Assembly: GCF_002399615.1 (NCBI RefSeq)
Contig: NZ_DHDZ01000046.1
Coordinates: forward strand, 144,876-167,646
DNA: 22,771 bases
Origin: Pedobacter sp. UBA4863
GTDB lineage: Bacteria; Bacteroidota; Bacteroidia; Sphingobacteriales; Sphingobacteriaceae
Reading direction: 5' to 3'
The notes beneath the pieces were generated by a model that saw nothing but the letters and a program-made list of their open reading frames with translations, searched no databases and had not been told where the DNA came from. Position numbers and translations under genes: made by a program. Shown here piece by piece: positions 6,292 to 14,383 of the stretch; position 1 is the stretch's first letter, and every line of letters starts with the position of its first letter.

Positions 6292-6762
6292 TTGAAAATT
6301 CTAATTACAGGTGGTAAAACAGTAACTGCCCTAAAGTTGATAAAAGCATTTGAAGGTGCCGAAATTCTTTTGGGAGATTACGGTGATATGCCCAATATCA
6401 ATACTAATTCTTCTACTTTTGTTGGGCTAGGAGAGTGGAATGCAACTATTTTGGCTCATAATTTATTAACTAAATGCTTAGATAACGGAGTTGATATTTT
6501 GTTGCCGATCTATGAAGCGGAAATAGCAGCTTTGTCTAAATCGTTAGTGCTATTTGATGAATTTGGTTTGAAAGTTTTATTGCCAGAAAATTCACAGCCC
6601 AGCCTAACAAAATTTAAAGATTGGTGCGTTTTTGATAAAGGCACAATAATTTATACTTCTACCAATAGTAACGTGGAGGCCGACAATAGCTTAAACGGAG
6701 CTTATTCTTTTGATGCTAAAACTGGGGAACTTGCATTAATTTCAATTGCCAATCCTTTGTAG
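6292..6762 (+). CDS. Short pre-ATP-grasp-like protein, TTG start
   Basis: A 156-residue cytoplasmic protein that begins at a TTG codon, which gives MKILITGGKTVTALKLIKAF, a nucleotide-fold opening of the kind found in ATP-grasp enzymes. The next in-frame ATG (about 6388) would remove this strand and glycine turn, so TTG is preferred. Residues 1 to about 115 (including DILLPIYEAEIAALS and LVLFDEFGLKVLLPEN) fit a pre-ATP-grasp Rossmann-like domain as in CarB-like short ATP-grasp proteins. The ATP-grasp domain that should follow is missing: the chain ends about 40 residues later with no ATP-binding lysines or metal-binding acidic residues. It lies 25 nt upstream of a degenerate HAD-like gene and is probably co-transcribed with it. 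The family assignment is inference from fold motifs, and no catalytic activity is expected. Confidence 0.65.
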   Translation: MKILITGGKTVTALKLIKAFEGAEILLGDYGDMPNINTNSSTFVGLGEWNATILAHNLLTKCLDNGVDILLPIYEAEIAALSKSLVLFDEFGLKVLLPENSQPSLTKFKDWCVFDKGTIIYTSTNSNVEADNSLNGAYSFDAKTGELALISIANPL

Positions 6763-6787
6763 AGTTTTCAACTTTTAACTTTTTTAC

Positions 6788-7393
6788 ATGTCATTTGAAA
6801 AATATTTATCAACTAAAAAAGCGCTTATTATTACCCTAGATGATGCGCTTTACCCCAAAAAAGATTATCTGTTACAGGTTTATTATCTATTTGCGGAGTT
6901 TATCGAATACACAGAACAAATTAATGCCAAGGCTGTCATCGATTTTATGAGCGAGTATTATACCGAAAAAGGTGAAGAGGAACTTTTTAATAAAACAGCC
7001 GCTAAGTTTAATATTCCAGATAAATACGAGCATAATTTTAATTTACTTTTCGAGACAGCCCGGTTACCGTTAAAGTTATTGCTATTTCAAAAGGTTTTAG
7101 AACTTCTGCAAGAAGTGGTGGTAAACAGAAAGCAACTGTTTATTCTGGCGGAAGGAAATCCGGCAGAAGCCCTCAATAAAATTAAGCAGATAGAATGGAA
7201 CGGGTTAGAGAAATATCTGAAGTTGTATTTTACAGTAGAGTACAATAATGATGTGGACGAGACCATAGCTCACTTGCTAAAAGAACAGGGCTTTGGTAAA
7301 GAGGAAACAGTAGTGTTTTTATCTCCAAATCAATACGCGAATAGTGCAGTAGATTCGATGATAGAAAAAGTTTCTGTAACAGAAATTTTGTGA
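6788..7393 (+). CDS. HAD-fold protein with lost catalytic motifs
   Basis: A 201-residue protein clearly related to HAD-superfamily phosphatases of the pyrimidine 5'-nucleotidase/GmhB-like style, with a helical cap at about 27-100. The motifs appear degenerate. Motif I, normally FDLDDTLYP, reads ITLDDALYP (15-23), so the nucleophilic Asp is Thr16 and the conserved Thr is Ala20. Motif II, normally (V)TNGNP, reads AEGNP (121-125). The motif IV region reads VVFLSPNQYANSAVD (175-189) without the expected acidic GDS/GDD pair. A motif III lysine is not evident. The rest of the fold is preserved, so it is probably a non-catalytic binding or regulatory protein and not a pseudogene. It follows the short ATP-grasp-like gene by 25 nt. 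Confidence 0.8.
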   Translation: MSFEKYLSTKKALIITLDDALYPKKDYLLQVYYLFAEFIEYTEQINAKAVIDFMSEYYTEKGEEELFNKTAAKFNIPDKYEHNFNLLFETARLPLKLLLFQKVLELLQEVVVNRKQLFILAEGNPAEALNKIKQIEWNGLEKYLKLYFTVEYNNDVDETIAHLLKEQGFGKEETVVFLSPNQYANSAVDSMIEKVSVTEIL

Positions 7394-7427
7394 AAAATAA
7401 TTCGTTAATTAGTGTTGATTATTAACT

Positions 7428-9092
7428 ATGAAAATGAATAAAAAATATTTCTTGATATTATTTACAGTATCAGCTTTGGCTTTTGGATCTTGTAAAAAGA
7501 GTAAATCCACCCCACAACCTGTTGCAAGCAGAACAGAGTTGTCATTAGATTCTATTTTTCTTTATGCCAAACAAGTTTATTACTGGAATGACAAGTTGCC
7601 TACTTATGATGTTTTTAACCCACGTAAATATACTACTGGAAGTACAGATTTAGATAAATATGAAAATGAACTATTTGGAATTGCTGGTTATTCTTTAAAC
7701 AAATACGATGTGTATAAAAATCAGGGTGTTTATCAGAACTGGCCAAAATATTCGACTATTTCAGATAAAACATTAGATAATCCTAATCCTACCGCAACTA
7801 TTATAAAGAACGAAGCAATGGCGGTAGATTTATCGGGAAATGGTAATGATGTGGGGCTAAGGGTTGTTTCTTATTTGAATAAAGATGGCTCATATCTTCC
7901 CGTTATTACGGCTGTTTATGGAAATTCGCCTGCCGATAAGGCTGGCGTTAAAAGAGGTTGGCTTATTTCTAAAATTGGCAGTAAAGCTTATGGCGCAAAC
8001 TACTCTAATGAAAAAGTAGAATTAAATGCTGCGCTTGCAGCGTCTAGTGTATCATTGGAATTGGTAAGCATTGCGGGTTTGGTGGCCAATCCCCCTGTTA
8101 AAATAACTAAAACGGTAACATTAAGTAAGGTGTCATACAAAAGCAGTCCTATTTATGCGAAAAAAATATTTACTGCCGGAGCAAAAAAAATAGGCTATCT
8201 TAATTTTGCCCGGTTTTCTGTATTGTCAAATCCCGATGGAAACGCACCATCAGATAATGATTTAGATCTTGTTTTTAACGAGTTTGTTGGTGCCGGTGTT
8301 ACAGATTTGATAGTGGATTTGCGCTATAACGGGGGGGGATATGTGATGACAGCGGAGTATCTGATTAATTTAATCGCTCCTTCGTCTTTAACAGGAAAGA
8401 TGATGTATGCCGAGTATTATAACAGTACCATGCAAAATAGAAATGCAACTATTATGAAAAATCAGCCAATTGTTAATGCCAGTGGCAAAATTGTATATCA
8501 TAACGGAAAAATAGCAAATTATCATGATAATTCAGACTATTCTGTAGCTGGAAATACAAGCTATTTTAACAAGAAGGGAAGTTTAAACAATATTCAAAAT
8601 ATCGTTTTTCTGGTAACAGACAATACTGCTTCGGCCAGCGAATTGGTTATTAATTCGCTAAGACCATACTTAAATGTAAAACTGGTGGGTGAAACTACTT
8701 ATGGTAAACCGATAGGTTTTTTTCCAGTTGTTATTGAAAATAGATACGAAGTGTATTTTTCGATGTTTGAATCGAAAAATGCAAATGGTATAGGAGGATA
8801 TTATGACGGCATGAAACCAGATTATGATGAAAATTCTGGAAACTACCCTAATCTTTGGGATGATATAAGCCATGATTTTGGCGACCCGGAAGAGGCATAT
8901 CTGGCGCAAGCTTTGGCTATTTTAGCTCCTGGAGTTAGCGTACAATCTTCTGGTTCGGGTAAGATATCAAAAGCTACTGTAATGGCTAAACCTACCAACA
9001 TCTTAAATAATTCGAAAATTGTAGGTAAGCATAGAGCCGGAAAAGAAGATTTTGTAGGAATGATTGACCGACCAAAACAAAAAGATAAGTAA
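7428..9092 (+). CDS. S41-family (C-terminal processing-type) peptidase lipoprotein
   Basis: A 554-residue secreted serine protease. The N-terminus has a lipoprotein signal with Cys22 (ALAFGSC) followed by KKSK; the lipobox is imperfect. The mature part has an N-terminal helical region (about 37-120), a PDZ-like domain (about 128-232, with VYGNSPADKAGVKRGW at 163-178), and an S41 catalytic core. The core has LRYNGGGY (298-305), the nucleophile Ser402 in TASASE (400-405) and the general base Lys427 in GETTYGK (421-427). The 25-residue Ser-Lys spacing equals that of E. coli Prc (Ser452-Lys477). It probably degrades or trims proteins at the cell envelope; its substrate is unknown. M3 is an alternative start. 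A run of eight G bases (8331-8338) encodes part of the GGG motif. Confidence 0.9.
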   Translation: MKMNKKYFLILFTVSALAFGSCKKSKSTPQPVASRTELSLDSIFLYAKQVYYWNDKLPTYDVFNPRKYTTGSTDLDKYENELFGIAGYSLNKYDVYKNQGVYQNWPKYSTISDKTLDNPNPTATIIKNEAMAVDLSGNGNDVGLRVVSYLNKDGSYLPVITAVYGNSPADKAGVKRGWLISKIGSKAYGANYSNEKVELNAALAASSVSLELVSIAGLVANPPVKITKTVTLSKVSYKSSPIYAKKIFTAGAKKIGYLNFARFSVLSNPDGNAPSDNDLDLVFNEFVGAGVTDLIVDLRYNGGGYVMTAEYLINLIAPSSLTGKMMYAEYYNSTMQNRNATIMKNQPIVNASGKIVYHNGKIANYHDNSDYSVAGNTSYFNKKGSLNNIQNIVFLVTDNTASASELVINSLRPYLNVKLVGETTYGKPIGFFPVVIENRYEVYFSMFESKNANGIGGYYDGMKPDYDENSGNYPNLWDDISHDFGDPEEAYLAQALAILAPGVSVQSSGSGKISKATVMAKPTNILNNSKIVGKHRAGKEDFVGMIDRPKQKDK

Positions 9093-9110
9093 GCAAAAAT
9101 TGTTTAAGTA

Positions 9111-9124
9111 TGTAAAATTTTACA
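9111..9124. repeat. Perfect 14-bp palindrome
   Basis: TGTAAAATTTTACA is a perfect palindrome with no loop, located 18 nt after the S41 peptidase stop and 78 nt before the next gene. It may be an operator half-site pair for the 90-residue gene or chance in AT-rich DNA. Confidence 0.3.
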
Positions 9125-9201
9125 ATTTATGGCACTAAAATTCTAGATGTTGTATTGCCATTCTTATTAAAATTTATTAAGCTTGTTTACACAAAAAAAT
9201 A

Positions 9202-9474
9202 ATGCTTATGATTGGCGAATTAATAGAGAAGGAGGAAATAAACGCACACGAATTTATACCTGCAGACGAACAGCTGTCGGAAGAGATGTTAGCTAAACTT
9301 TCTTATGCACAAAGGCTAGGGAACGAGTTTAAATCGAAGGCCTATATTGCCTTTAATACTAAACAAGGCATTAAGAAAGTGAGCACAACAGTTTGGTCTG
9401 TTACCGAAAAATATTTACAGCTAAAAAATAATGTTCATGTACCTATAAACTCAATAGTTGATATAGATTTCTAA
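9202..9474 (+). CDS. Conserved-looking small protein of unknown function
   Basis: A 90-residue, soluble protein. The first half is acidic and helical (EEINAHEFIPADEQLSEEML); the second half looks like alternating beta strands (AYIAFNTKQG, KVSTTVWSVTEKYLQLK, VHVPINSIVDIDF), suggesting a compact alpha/beta fold. The last strand is reminiscent of small proteins that carry a value-threshold-like beta barrel, but I recognise no family. Met3 at 9208 is an alternative start. The gene sits alone in a 110-bp upstream gap after the S41 peptidase and ends 1 nt before a strong terminator, which supports it being real and transcribed. Confidence 0.65.
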   Translation: MLMIGELIEKEEINAHEFIPADEQLSEEMLAKLSYAQRLGNEFKSKAYIAFNTKQGIKKVSTTVWSVTEKYLQLKNNVHVPINSIVDIDF

Positions 9475-9475
9475 C

Positions 9476-9509
9476 AAAAAATCCCAACTTTTTAAAGTTG
9501 GGATTTTTT
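9476..9509. terminator. Bidirectional terminator
   Basis: AAAAAATCCCAACTTT and its reverse complement AAAGTTGGGATTTTTT form a 16-bp perfect stem with a 2-nt centre (effective loop about 4 nt), with A and T tracts on both sides. It lies between the convergent 90-residue gene (+) and the M28 peptidase (-) and terminates both. Confidence 0.9.
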
Positions 9510-9513
9510 GTTT

Positions 9514-10449
9514 CTACTGTTTCTTCATTTGTAGGTTTTCCCTAAAAATACTTTGAATATCCCTTTGTTTATCGATATTTAAAATCACTTCTTGTATTAC
9601 ACTTACCGCATCGGTATAAAACGCTTGGTTAATGTTTTTAAACTCATCGGTTGCTTTATGGTAGTCTTTATGATCTTCTACGCCAAAATAGATGAATGGA
9701 ATGTTTTTGGCATTAAATGCACCTTGGTCGCTTTGGTTAGTCCAGTCATCGTGCCCTAGCTTAGGGTCGTCGTGCCCTAGCAATAGTTTAATGTTTGGGT
9801 TGGTGGTAATGAGATATTTTTTTAATTGAGGGTATTTGAAAGTCCCTACGGCATATAACTCGCCTTTGTCGTTATGGCTAATCATATCCATGTTAATGTT
9901 CAGTTTTATTTTCTCTAAACCAACAGGCGGATTGGCAACAAATGCCTTGGCGCCCTGTAAGCCCATTTCTTCGGCGTCAAATAATGCAAAAATCAATGTG
10001 TTGTTAGGCTGGTGCTCTTTAAAGTATTTCGCAAAACTTAGTAATGCGGCAACGCCAGAAGCATTATCATCTGCACCGTTATAAACCTCGTTTTTAATAA
10101 TGCCAATATGGTCGTAATGAGCCGATATTACGATTACGTCATCTGTTTTGCCTTTTACATGGGAGATAAGGTTAACGCCTTTGGTGATGCTGTTTCTGCC
10201 CTTAATCTCAAAGTTTTGCTCGTAAGCTCCCAGTGTGGGATGAGCTTCTACACCAATTTCTTTCAGTCTTTTTACGAGATAGGCTCTAGATAGTTCGCTT
10301 CCTTTTGTACCCGATTTACGACCTTCATATTCATCAGACGACAGTATCTCAACATCTTTTAATAATTGGTTGTTAGCCGTTTTTGCTTCCTTAACAGAGC
10401 CGCAACCTAGTTGCAATGCCAGAGGTATAATTAAAAATAATCTTTTCAT
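9514..10449 (-). CDS. M28-family zinc metallopeptidase lipoprotein
   Basis: A 311-residue aminopeptidase-like enzyme of the M28 (Aap/QPCT-like) group. The di-zinc site residues are visible: SAHYDHIG with His111, NGADDNASG with Asp127/128, catalytic Glu160 and ligand Glu161 in FDAEEMGLQG, Asp188 in NMDMISH, and His264 in the GVEDHKDYHKATDEF region. The N-terminus has a signal sequence ending LQLGC (Cys16), a weak lipobox, so export as a lipoprotein is likely. The length is typical of a single-domain M28 enzyme. It probably removes N-terminal residues from peptides in the periplasm or at the surface. It is transcribed convergently with the 90-residue gene and shares the strong terminator at its 3' end. 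Confidence 0.92.
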   Translation of the reverse strand: MKRLFLIIPLALQLGCGSVKEAKTANNQLLKDVEILSSDEYEGRKSGTKGSELSRAYLVKRLKEIGVEAHPTLGAYEQNFEIKGRNSITKGVNLISHVKGKTDDVIVISAHYDHIGIIKNEVYNGADDNASGVAALLSFAKYFKEHQPNNTLIFALFDAEEMGLQGAKAFVANPPVGLEKIKLNINMDMISHNDKGELYAVGTFKYPQLKKYLITTNPNIKLLLGHDDPKLGHDDWTNQSDQGAFNAKNIPFIYFGVEDHKDYHKATDEFKNINQAFYTDAVSVIQEVILNIDKQRDIQSIFRENLQMKKQ

Positions 10450-10574
10450 CCAATTTTGTTTGAAAGTTTAAAGTTAAAAATATATAGGAATAAAGTTTTG
10501 TTTTTGTAAAATCTTAAGCCGTGATTTTTCCTTTGAGAATAACTAGCTAAATTGCTTCATAAAATTTTCATAAA

Positions 10575-11558
10575 ATGGAATATAGAAGATTAGGAAAATC
10601 GGGTTTACAGGTAAGTGCCCTGTCGTTTGGTAGTTGGCTTACCTTTGGCAACCAAATTAGTGATAAAACCGCCGATGAATTGATGGGCGTAGCCTACGAT
10701 GCTGGCGTGAATTTCTTCGATAATGCAGAAGGGTATGCCGAAGGGAAATCGGAAATTGTAATGGGAAACATTATCAAGCACCAAAAATGGGAACGCGAAT
10801 CGTTTGTTATTTCTAGCAAGGTTTTTTTTGGCACCGAGAATAAAGGACCCAATAGGGTAGGTTTATCTCGTAAGCACGTAATTGAAGCTTGTAATGCTGC
10901 TTTGAAACGTTTACAGGTAGATTACCTGGATTTGTATTTCTGTCATCGCCCAGATAAAAACACGCCAATTGAAGAAACTGTATTTGCAATGAATACTTTG
11001 TTGCAGCAAGGTAAAATTCTATACTGGGGAACTTCAGAGTGGAGTGCGGCCGAAATAATGGAAGCTATAGCTGTGGCAAAACAATACAATTTAATTGGCC
11101 CTACAATGGAGCAGCCACAATACAATTTGTTTGAGCGTGAGAAATTAGAAAACGAATATTTGCACTTATTTAATAACCACGGCTTAGGCACTACCATTTG
11201 GTCGCCATTGGCTTCGGGAATTCTTTCTGGAAAATATACAAATAATGGCGTAGAAGGTACTCGTTTAGGGATGCAGGGCTTAGAGTGGCTGAAAGATAGA
11301 ACTTTGGCAGCCGATAGGATGGAAAAAGCAACAGCCTTACAAGCTTTGGCTAATAAACTGGATGTTTCTTTGGCGAAATTGTCTATTGCTTGGTGCTTAA
11401 AAAATCCAAATGTGAGTACGGTAATTTTAGGGGCTTCTAAAGTGCCGCAATTGCAAGAGAACTTACAGGTGTTAGAGGTGCTACCAGTATTAACGGATGA
11501 TGTAATGGAGAAAATAGAAGAAATTATAAAAACTAAGCCGAAATTGGCAGATTTTTAG
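10575..11558 (+). CDS. Aldo/keto reductase (Kv-beta-like)
   Basis: A 327-residue NADPH-dependent oxidoreductase of the aldo/keto reductase fold, closest in look to the Kv-beta/YghZ-type subgroup (AKR6/AKR14-like). The catalytic tetrad is present: Asp49 and Tyr54 in FFDNAEGYAEG, Lys82 in SSKVFF, and His124 in YFCHRPD. The characteristic YWGTSEWSAAEI (150-161) and the coenzyme-binding region with SPLASGILSGKY (residues about 211-222) support the subgroup. GAS followed by KVPQLQENL near residues 289-300 is the usual C-terminal NADP-binding element. Substrate is unknown; such enzymes reduce aldehydes and ketones in the cytoplasm. It is transcribed alone, with a shared terminator to the convergent NHL gene. 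Confidence 0.93.
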   Translation: MEYRRLGKSGLQVSALSFGSWLTFGNQISDKTADELMGVAYDAGVNFFDNAEGYAEGKSEIVMGNIIKHQKWERESFVISSKVFFGTENKGPNRVGLSRKHVIEACNAALKRLQVDYLDLYFCHRPDKNTPIEETVFAMNTLLQQGKILYWGTSEWSAAEIMEAIAVAKQYNLIGPTMEQPQYNLFEREKLENEYLHLFNNHGLGTTIWSPLASGILSGKYTNNGVEGTRLGMQGLEWLKDRTLAADRMEKATALQALANKLDVSLAKLSIAWCLKNPNVSTVILGASKVPQLQENLQVLEVLPVLTDDVMEKIEEIIKTKPKLADF

Positions 11559-11570
11559 ATTCTGCTATAA

Positions 11571-11609
11571 AAAACAAAATCTCCCAGAATTTGTGGGAGA
11601 TTTTGTTTT
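11571..11609. terminator. Bidirectional terminator
   Basis: AAAACAAAATCTCCCA - GAATTTG - TGGGAGATTTTGTTTT forms a perfect 16-bp stem with a 7-nt loop, flanked by A and T tracts. It lies 12 nt after the aldo/keto reductase stop (+) and 4 nt after the convergent NHL gene stop (-). Confidence 0.9.
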
Positions 11610-11613
11610 GAGA

Positions 11614-14070
11614 CTAATGTTTAATTATTTTTTGGGTTGAATTTTCTTTTTCTCCTGTTAAATGCAATAAATACAGTCCTTTAGGATAGTTGTGTACGTT
11701 TAACGTGATGCCTTGTTGTAATTTACTGATGCTAATGCTTAACAAAACTTTACCATTCATATCGGTTAATTTAGCATTATGGTAACTGCCTGCGTTAAAA
11801 GTTATTTCTGCTTTGTCTGCTGTTGGGTTAGGGAATACCTTTACAGCATCTTTAATAGAGAAACTAACTGTTTTAACTCCCAAATCTGTCGTTTTTCCAT
11901 CTAAATCTACCTGTAACAACTGGTAATAATTTGTGTTACCAGCCGGGCTGTTATCAACATATTGGTAGTTGGCTCCGTTAGCATCTTTAGCACCAATTTT
12001 GGCTACTTCATTAAACTCAACACCATCAGTACTTCTTTTAATAACGAAATGGCTATTGTTGGTTTCTGATGCTGTTTCCCAGTTTAGTAAGGCAGCATTA
12101 TTTTGTGCCTTGGCGGTGAAAGAAACTAAATTAACAGGTAGTACACCGTTGTATAAATAGCCTACTTCTGTGGAACTTATTTCTCTGTTGTAAATTTTAA
12201 AATCGTCTATTGCACCCTGAAACCAATTTTCGCCATTGGCGCTCACCCCTAATAAAAAACTATTGTTATTGTTTACGGTATTCCAAGCTATTGCCTGCGA
12301 GCCTTTAAGCACACCGTTGTTATATATTTTTGCGGTTGTACCGTCGTAAGTGGCAACAATATGTGTCCAAGTGTTTAAAGGTGTGGGGTTTGCAACAGAA
12401 TAATCGTTTGCATGGCCCAAAAATATGGTGTTGGTTGCAGATACCGATATGCCATTAGCTTGATTGTTAAAGGGAGTTCCATAAGCGAATACAAAATTTA
12501 GCACGCCGCCTGCAACGGCACTATATTCATCTAACTTTACCCAAAAAGAGAAAGACCTTGGGTTATTGCTATAAGGTAAATTTGGTATATTGGTAGTTGC
12601 AGTCGCATTCCGTTCAATGTGTATTGCGTTATCGCCAGGGTTGTTGGTTCTGCCGGCTACTAGGGTTACTGTTCCATTACCACCAAACATTATACTTGGG
12701 TTTATTTCTCCAGTAAAAGGGGCAGTGTTAAATTTAAATTCTTCTATTAGCCCGGCTGTAACCGGTCCGTTTACCTCTTCATCGGTTGTAAAACTTAAAA
12801 TACTGCTTGCAACCGTACCTTCGCTGTTTGTTGCTTCAATTTGATAATAATAGGTGGTGTTGGACTGCAAACCGGAAACGGAAACGGTTTGTGAAGTTGG
12901 TGTTTCGCCTACGGCCGAAAAACCTGCTTTTTGACTGGTTAAGGCATTGTTTGCCAGTCCGTATTTTATAATGCTTGTGGTGCTTGCGTTATTAGCGGTT
13001 AAAGTGTACGATATATCGGCACCAAACACACCAGCCACTGCATTTATTGTGCTGCCAATAACAGGGGCAGTTGCAGCGCCTGCCGGCATAATTTTTCTAA
13101 TTCGGTTGTTGTTATGGTCGGCAAGGTATAATATATTGGTACTTTTATCAATAGCCATACCTGTAATTGGGCCAAAGGCAGCTACCGAAACATCGCCATC
13201 TGTACTGCCCGAAACTCCCGTACCTGCATAATTGGTTACAACGCCGGCCGGGGTAATTTTTTTAATCCGGAAGTTAAAAGCATCGGCTATATATAAGTTT
13301 CCGCTGTTGTCTACCACAATAGCCTCAACGCCGTTAAAGCCTGTGGCCAGGGTGGTAACTACACCTGCGGGGGTAATTTTTCTTACCATTGTATTTTCGC
13401 CTACATATACATTGTTGGCGGCATCTATAGCAATTGATTTGGGGAAGGTAAATTTGGCGGCAATACCTGTGTCGTCTACATACCCGGGTGAACCGCCTGC
13501 CAAGGTTGTTACCACGCCTGCGGTAGTGATTTTTCTGATACGGTGGTTGTAGGTATCGGCTACATACAAAACCCCGTTAGCATCAGATGCTATGCCATAA
13601 GGTGTATTAAACTGAGCGGCAGTACCGGTTGCGTTTGTATTGCCGACTGTGCCACTTCCGGCAACGGTAGTTACCACACCTGCCGAGGTTATTTTTTTAA
13701 TAACGTGATAGCTTGCATCGCATATAAAGGCATTGTTAAAACCATCTCTGGCTATGCCGCCAAGTGAGCCAAACCAGGCTGCGGCACCAGTGCCGTTAAT
13801 GTTTCCGGTGTTGCCACTGCCGGCTCTTAATGCCGTTTGCTGGTTAGAATATATCATGCGCACCCTGTTGTTGCCGGCATCGGTTACTATAACTGCACCA
13901 CCACCATCGTGTGCAATGCCGTAAGGATGGTAAAACTGGGCTGCTGCTCCTATGCCGTCGGCATAACCCTGTGTAGAGCCTGCATAGGTAGTTATGGTTT
14001 GTGCCTTCAAGTTTGTTGTAATGGCAAATAAACCGAATGATAAAAGAGTAAATAATTTTTTCATATACAA
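11614..14070 (-). CDS. Secreted NHL-propeller/LamG protein with T9SS sorting tail
   Basis: An 818-residue exported protein. Residues 1-24 form a signal peptide; the start could be Met3 (MKKLFTLL...), which is the more usual opening. Residues about 28-335 hold five to six NHL beta-propeller blades, each with a segment such as DTYNHRIRKITTAGVVTTLAG (not written in full) and a period of about 42-55 residues. About 335-430 is fibronectin-type-like (TTYYYQIEATNSEG), about 440-645 a LamG/concanavalin-like domain (WTHIVATYDGTTAKIYNNG), about 645-735 a second beta domain, and about 741-818 a type A T9SS sorting domain (VFPNPTADKAEITF, then GLYLLHL). It is therefore expected on the cell surface or released. 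Substrate or ligand is unknown; such proteins often bind glycans or mediate adhesion. It is divergent from the sensor kinase gene. Confidence 0.9.
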   Translation of the reverse strand: MYMKKLFTLLSFGLFAITTNLKAQTITTYAGSTQGYADGIGAAAQFYHPYGIAHDGGGAVIVTDAGNNRVRMIYSNQQTALRAGSGNTGNINGTGAAAWFGSLGGIARDGFNNAFICDASYHVIKKITSAGVVTTVAGSGTVGNTNATGTAAQFNTPYGIASDANGVLYVADTYNHRIRKITTAGVVTTLAGGSPGYVDDTGIAAKFTFPKSIAIDAANNVYVGENTMVRKITPAGVVTTLATGFNGVEAIVVDNSGNLYIADAFNFRIKKITPAGVVTNYAGTGVSGSTDGDVSVAAFGPITGMAIDKSTNILYLADHNNNRIRKIMPAGAATAPVIGSTINAVAGVFGADISYTLTANNASTTSIIKYGLANNALTSQKAGFSAVGETPTSQTVSVSGLQSNTTYYYQIEATNSEGTVASSILSFTTDEEVNGPVTAGLIEEFKFNTAPFTGEINPSIMFGGNGTVTLVAGRTNNPGDNAIHIERNATATTNIPNLPYSNNPRSFSFWVKLDEYSAVAGGVLNFVFAYGTPFNNQANGISVSATNTIFLGHANDYSVANPTPLNTWTHIVATYDGTTAKIYNNGVLKGSQAIAWNTVNNNNSFLLGVSANGENWFQGAIDDFKIYNREISSTEVGYLYNGVLPVNLVSFTAKAQNNAALLNWETASETNNSHFVIKRSTDGVEFNEVAKIGAKDANGANYQYVDNSPAGNTNYYQLLQVDLDGKTTDLGVKTVSFSIKDAVKVFPNPTADKAEITFNAGSYHNAKLTDMNGKVLLSISISKLQQGITLNVHNYPKGLYLLHLTGEKENSTQKIIKH
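13074..13700. repeat. Internal repeats encoding NHL blades
   Basis: Five copies of a related block (for example ACCACGCCTGCGGTAGTGAT near 13512) begin near 13074, 13230, 13356, 13509 and 13674. The spacings of 126-165 bp are all multiples of three, and the strongest shared part encodes the ITPAGVVTTLAG strand of the NHL blades. The repeats are diverged at third positions, so they look like old in-frame duplications. Confidence 0.6.
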
Positions 14071-14312
14071 TATGTTTTTAGTGAATAGATTTTGTTACGA
14101 CAAACTTCAAGAAGCCGAAAACGAACTTGATAAGTTGCATAGATTTGGACTTTACTGAAAAGTTAATTTTACAACACAAATTTGTAATGTGTTTTACTCC
14201 TATTTCAGCTTAAGTTTACCAAATGGCGATATGGGTTAACGAAAATAGAAAACGAGAGATAATAGATAAAAAATGTAAAGTAGCATCACAAAGAAACCAT
14301 ATCAAGTGTTTC

Positions 14313-14338
14313 GTTAATGCTCAATGGGGTTTTGTTAA
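14313..14338 (+). promoter_or_regulatory. Candidate LytTR-type direct repeat
   Basis: GTTAA occurs at 14313-14317 and again at 14334-14338, exactly 21 bp apart, in related contexts (TTTCGTTAATG and TTTTGTTAACT). LytTR regulators typically bind two direct elements around a GTT core spaced about two helical turns. The first copy fits the element better than the second. It lies upstream of the kinase gene that is paired with a LytTR regulator, so autoregulation is possible. This is inference. Confidence 0.3.
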
Positions 14339-14367
14339 CTGGAGTATTTCTATATTGTAGTAATAAT

Positions 14368-14375
14368 TACTTTTG
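14368..14375 (+). promoter_or_regulatory. Candidate -7 element of the kinase/regulator operon
   Basis: TACTTTTG matches the TAnnTTTG -7 consensus. It ends 8 nt before the ATG at 14384, implying a very short or absent leader. No good -33 box is seen 19-21 bp upstream, consistent with an activator-dependent promoter. The rest of the 313-bp gap 14071-14383 is AT-rich and I see no gene in it. Confidence 0.4.
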
Positions 14376-14383
14376 TTCAGCAA

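Noticed and set aside
12590..14031. Long plus-strand frames opposite the NHL gene
   Set aside because: These are antisense shadows created by the repetitive NHL coding sequence; their apparent repeats mirror the blades of the real gene.
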